5,181 bases of DNA from an uncultured Ruminococcus sp. (GTDB lineage: Bacteria > Bacillota_A > Clostridia > Oscillospirales > Acutalibacteraceae), in the NCBI GenBank assembly GCA_902773395.1, contig CACYEJ010000168.1, positions 1 to 5,181 of the forward strand. Direction: 5' to 3'. The number at the start of each line of letters is the position of its first letter. Position 1 is the first letter of the stretch. Below the pieces are notes generated by a model. It was not told the origin of the DNA. It worked only from the letters and a program-made list of their open reading frames with translations, and made no database searches. Below are positions 5,051 through 5,181 of the stretch, one piece after another. Made by a program: the position numbers and the translations under genes.

Positions 5051-5181
5051 TCAGTTTCGCTGAGGGTAGTTTATTCCTCTAAGCTGATTTATTTCGTCAG
5101 CGACTGGGCTCTGCATTAGGAACACCTGCCAATCAGTCTTCGCCTGGCGGCTTGACTTCTTGGGGTGTTCCGTCACCCGCA
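5051..5181 (-). CDS. Possible 3' end of an unrecognised gene entering from the right edge
   Basis: One minus-strand frame is open from the window edge for 42 codons and ends at TGA 5051-5053. Its last residues read VADEINQLRGINYPQRN. No family is recognised. An open frame of this length arises by chance fairly often across six frames, and a strong inverted repeat (5119-5171) runs through it, so it may be noncoding. No terminator follows the stop on the minus strand. If real, cbiL would lie about 265 bases downstream of it. Confidence 0.25.
   Translation of the reverse strand, partial: RVTEHPKKSSRQAKTDWQVFLMQSPVADEINQLRGINYPQRN
5083..5101. repeat. Short hairpin GCTGA/TCAGC
   Basis: A 5-base perfect inverted repeat (5083-5087 with 5097-5101) around a 9-base loop. 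A second small one, TCAG/CTGA, lies at 5051-5054 and 5060-5063. Both are next to the larger hairpin at 5119-5171 and could be parts of one folded RNA. Confidence 0.35.
5119..5171. repeat. Long stepped hairpin, candidate structured RNA
   Basis: Perfect 8-base arms GGAACACC (5119-5126) and GGTGTTCC (5164-5171). After a 2-base bulge CCAA pairs with TTGG (5129-5132 with 5160-5163). After a 2x2 internal loop AGTC pairs with GACT (5135-5138 with 5154-5157). The apex is GC-rich. Sixteen pairs broken by small bulges look more like a folded RNA than a protein-binding site. No T-tract follows on either strand inside the window. The strand and identity are unknown, and the structure may continue past the edge. 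Confidence 0.45.

Larger units (their letters stand above)
4786..5181. other. 396-base region without a confident gene, upstream of cbiL
   Basis: Contents from left to right: the cbiL leader and possible promoter; repeat copy B; an AT-rich stretch (4911-5050) with a nested inverted repeat and T-tracts; then several short hairpins between 5051 and 5171. One minus-strand frame entering from the right edge is open to a stop at 5051. No plus-strand ATG-initiated gene, tRNA or known riboswitch could be recognised. A cobalamin riboswitch would be the natural expectation before cbiL, but no B12-box match was found. Confidence 0.6.

Noticed and set aside
5051..5181. Cobalamin riboswitch upstream of cbiL
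   Set aside because: Both strands were read for the B12 box (AGYCAGGAGACCTGCC-like). Only partial resemblance was found around 5129-5157 (minus strand GGCGAAGACTG), without the rest of the conserved core.
5170..5181. Start of a third repeat copy (GTCACCC at the right edge)
   Set aside because: Only seven bases match the repeat, and the preceding GCAGGCGGTA block is absent.
5133..5181. Second minus-strand open frame entering from the right edge, ending at 5133
   Set aside because: Only 15 codons are visible before TGA; too short to separate from chance, and it competes with the longer frame ending at 5051.

Overview
All recognisable genes lie on the minus strand, so the window reads right to left. 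Moderate-to-low GC, strong AAGGAG-type ribosome binding sites, a marR plus heterodimeric ABC exporter operon and a precorrin/cobalt-factor methyltransferase together suggest an anaerobic Firmicute of class Clostridia, perhaps Ruminococcus-like. That assignment is inference from style, not from a marker gene.

Right end (4786-5181): about 400 bases with no confident gene. It holds a dispersed repeat copy (4832-4910), several inverted repeats, a hairpin with a T-tract on the plus strand, and an open minus-strand frame that runs in from outside and stops at 5051. Next, in minus-strand order, come cbiL (cobalamin pathway, 4099-4785), a DEDDh 3'-5' exonuclease with a C-terminal zinc ribbon (3129-4013) and a HAD-family phosphatase (2414-3052). 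They are separated by 85 and 76 bases and could be cotranscribed, but nothing shows that they share a function.

Left half: a consensus sigma-A-type promoter (TTGACA, 18 bases, TATAAT with TG extension, 2372-2401) drives marR (1858-2304), an ABC half-transporter (104-1852) and the start of a third gene (1-111, cut by the window edge), which is probably the partner half-transporter. A 44-base palindrome (2328-2371) abuts the -10 box and is the likely MarR operator. The same palindrome is followed by six T on the minus strand, so in RNA reading through from the HAD gene it would also look like an intrinsic terminator.

The least expected observation is a pair of about 79-base repeats, 66/79 identical by hand alignment and in opposite orientation, at 3096-3174 and 4832-4910. 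One copy supplies the stop codon and last residues of the exonuclease. The other lies just upstream of cbiL and creates a false in-frame 5' extension of that gene. Three start sites are corrected here from ribosome binding sites: the ABC gene (ATG at 1852), the exonuclease (ATG at 4013) and cbiL (ATG at 4785). No defence system, CRISPR array, transposase, tRNA or rRNA was seen.
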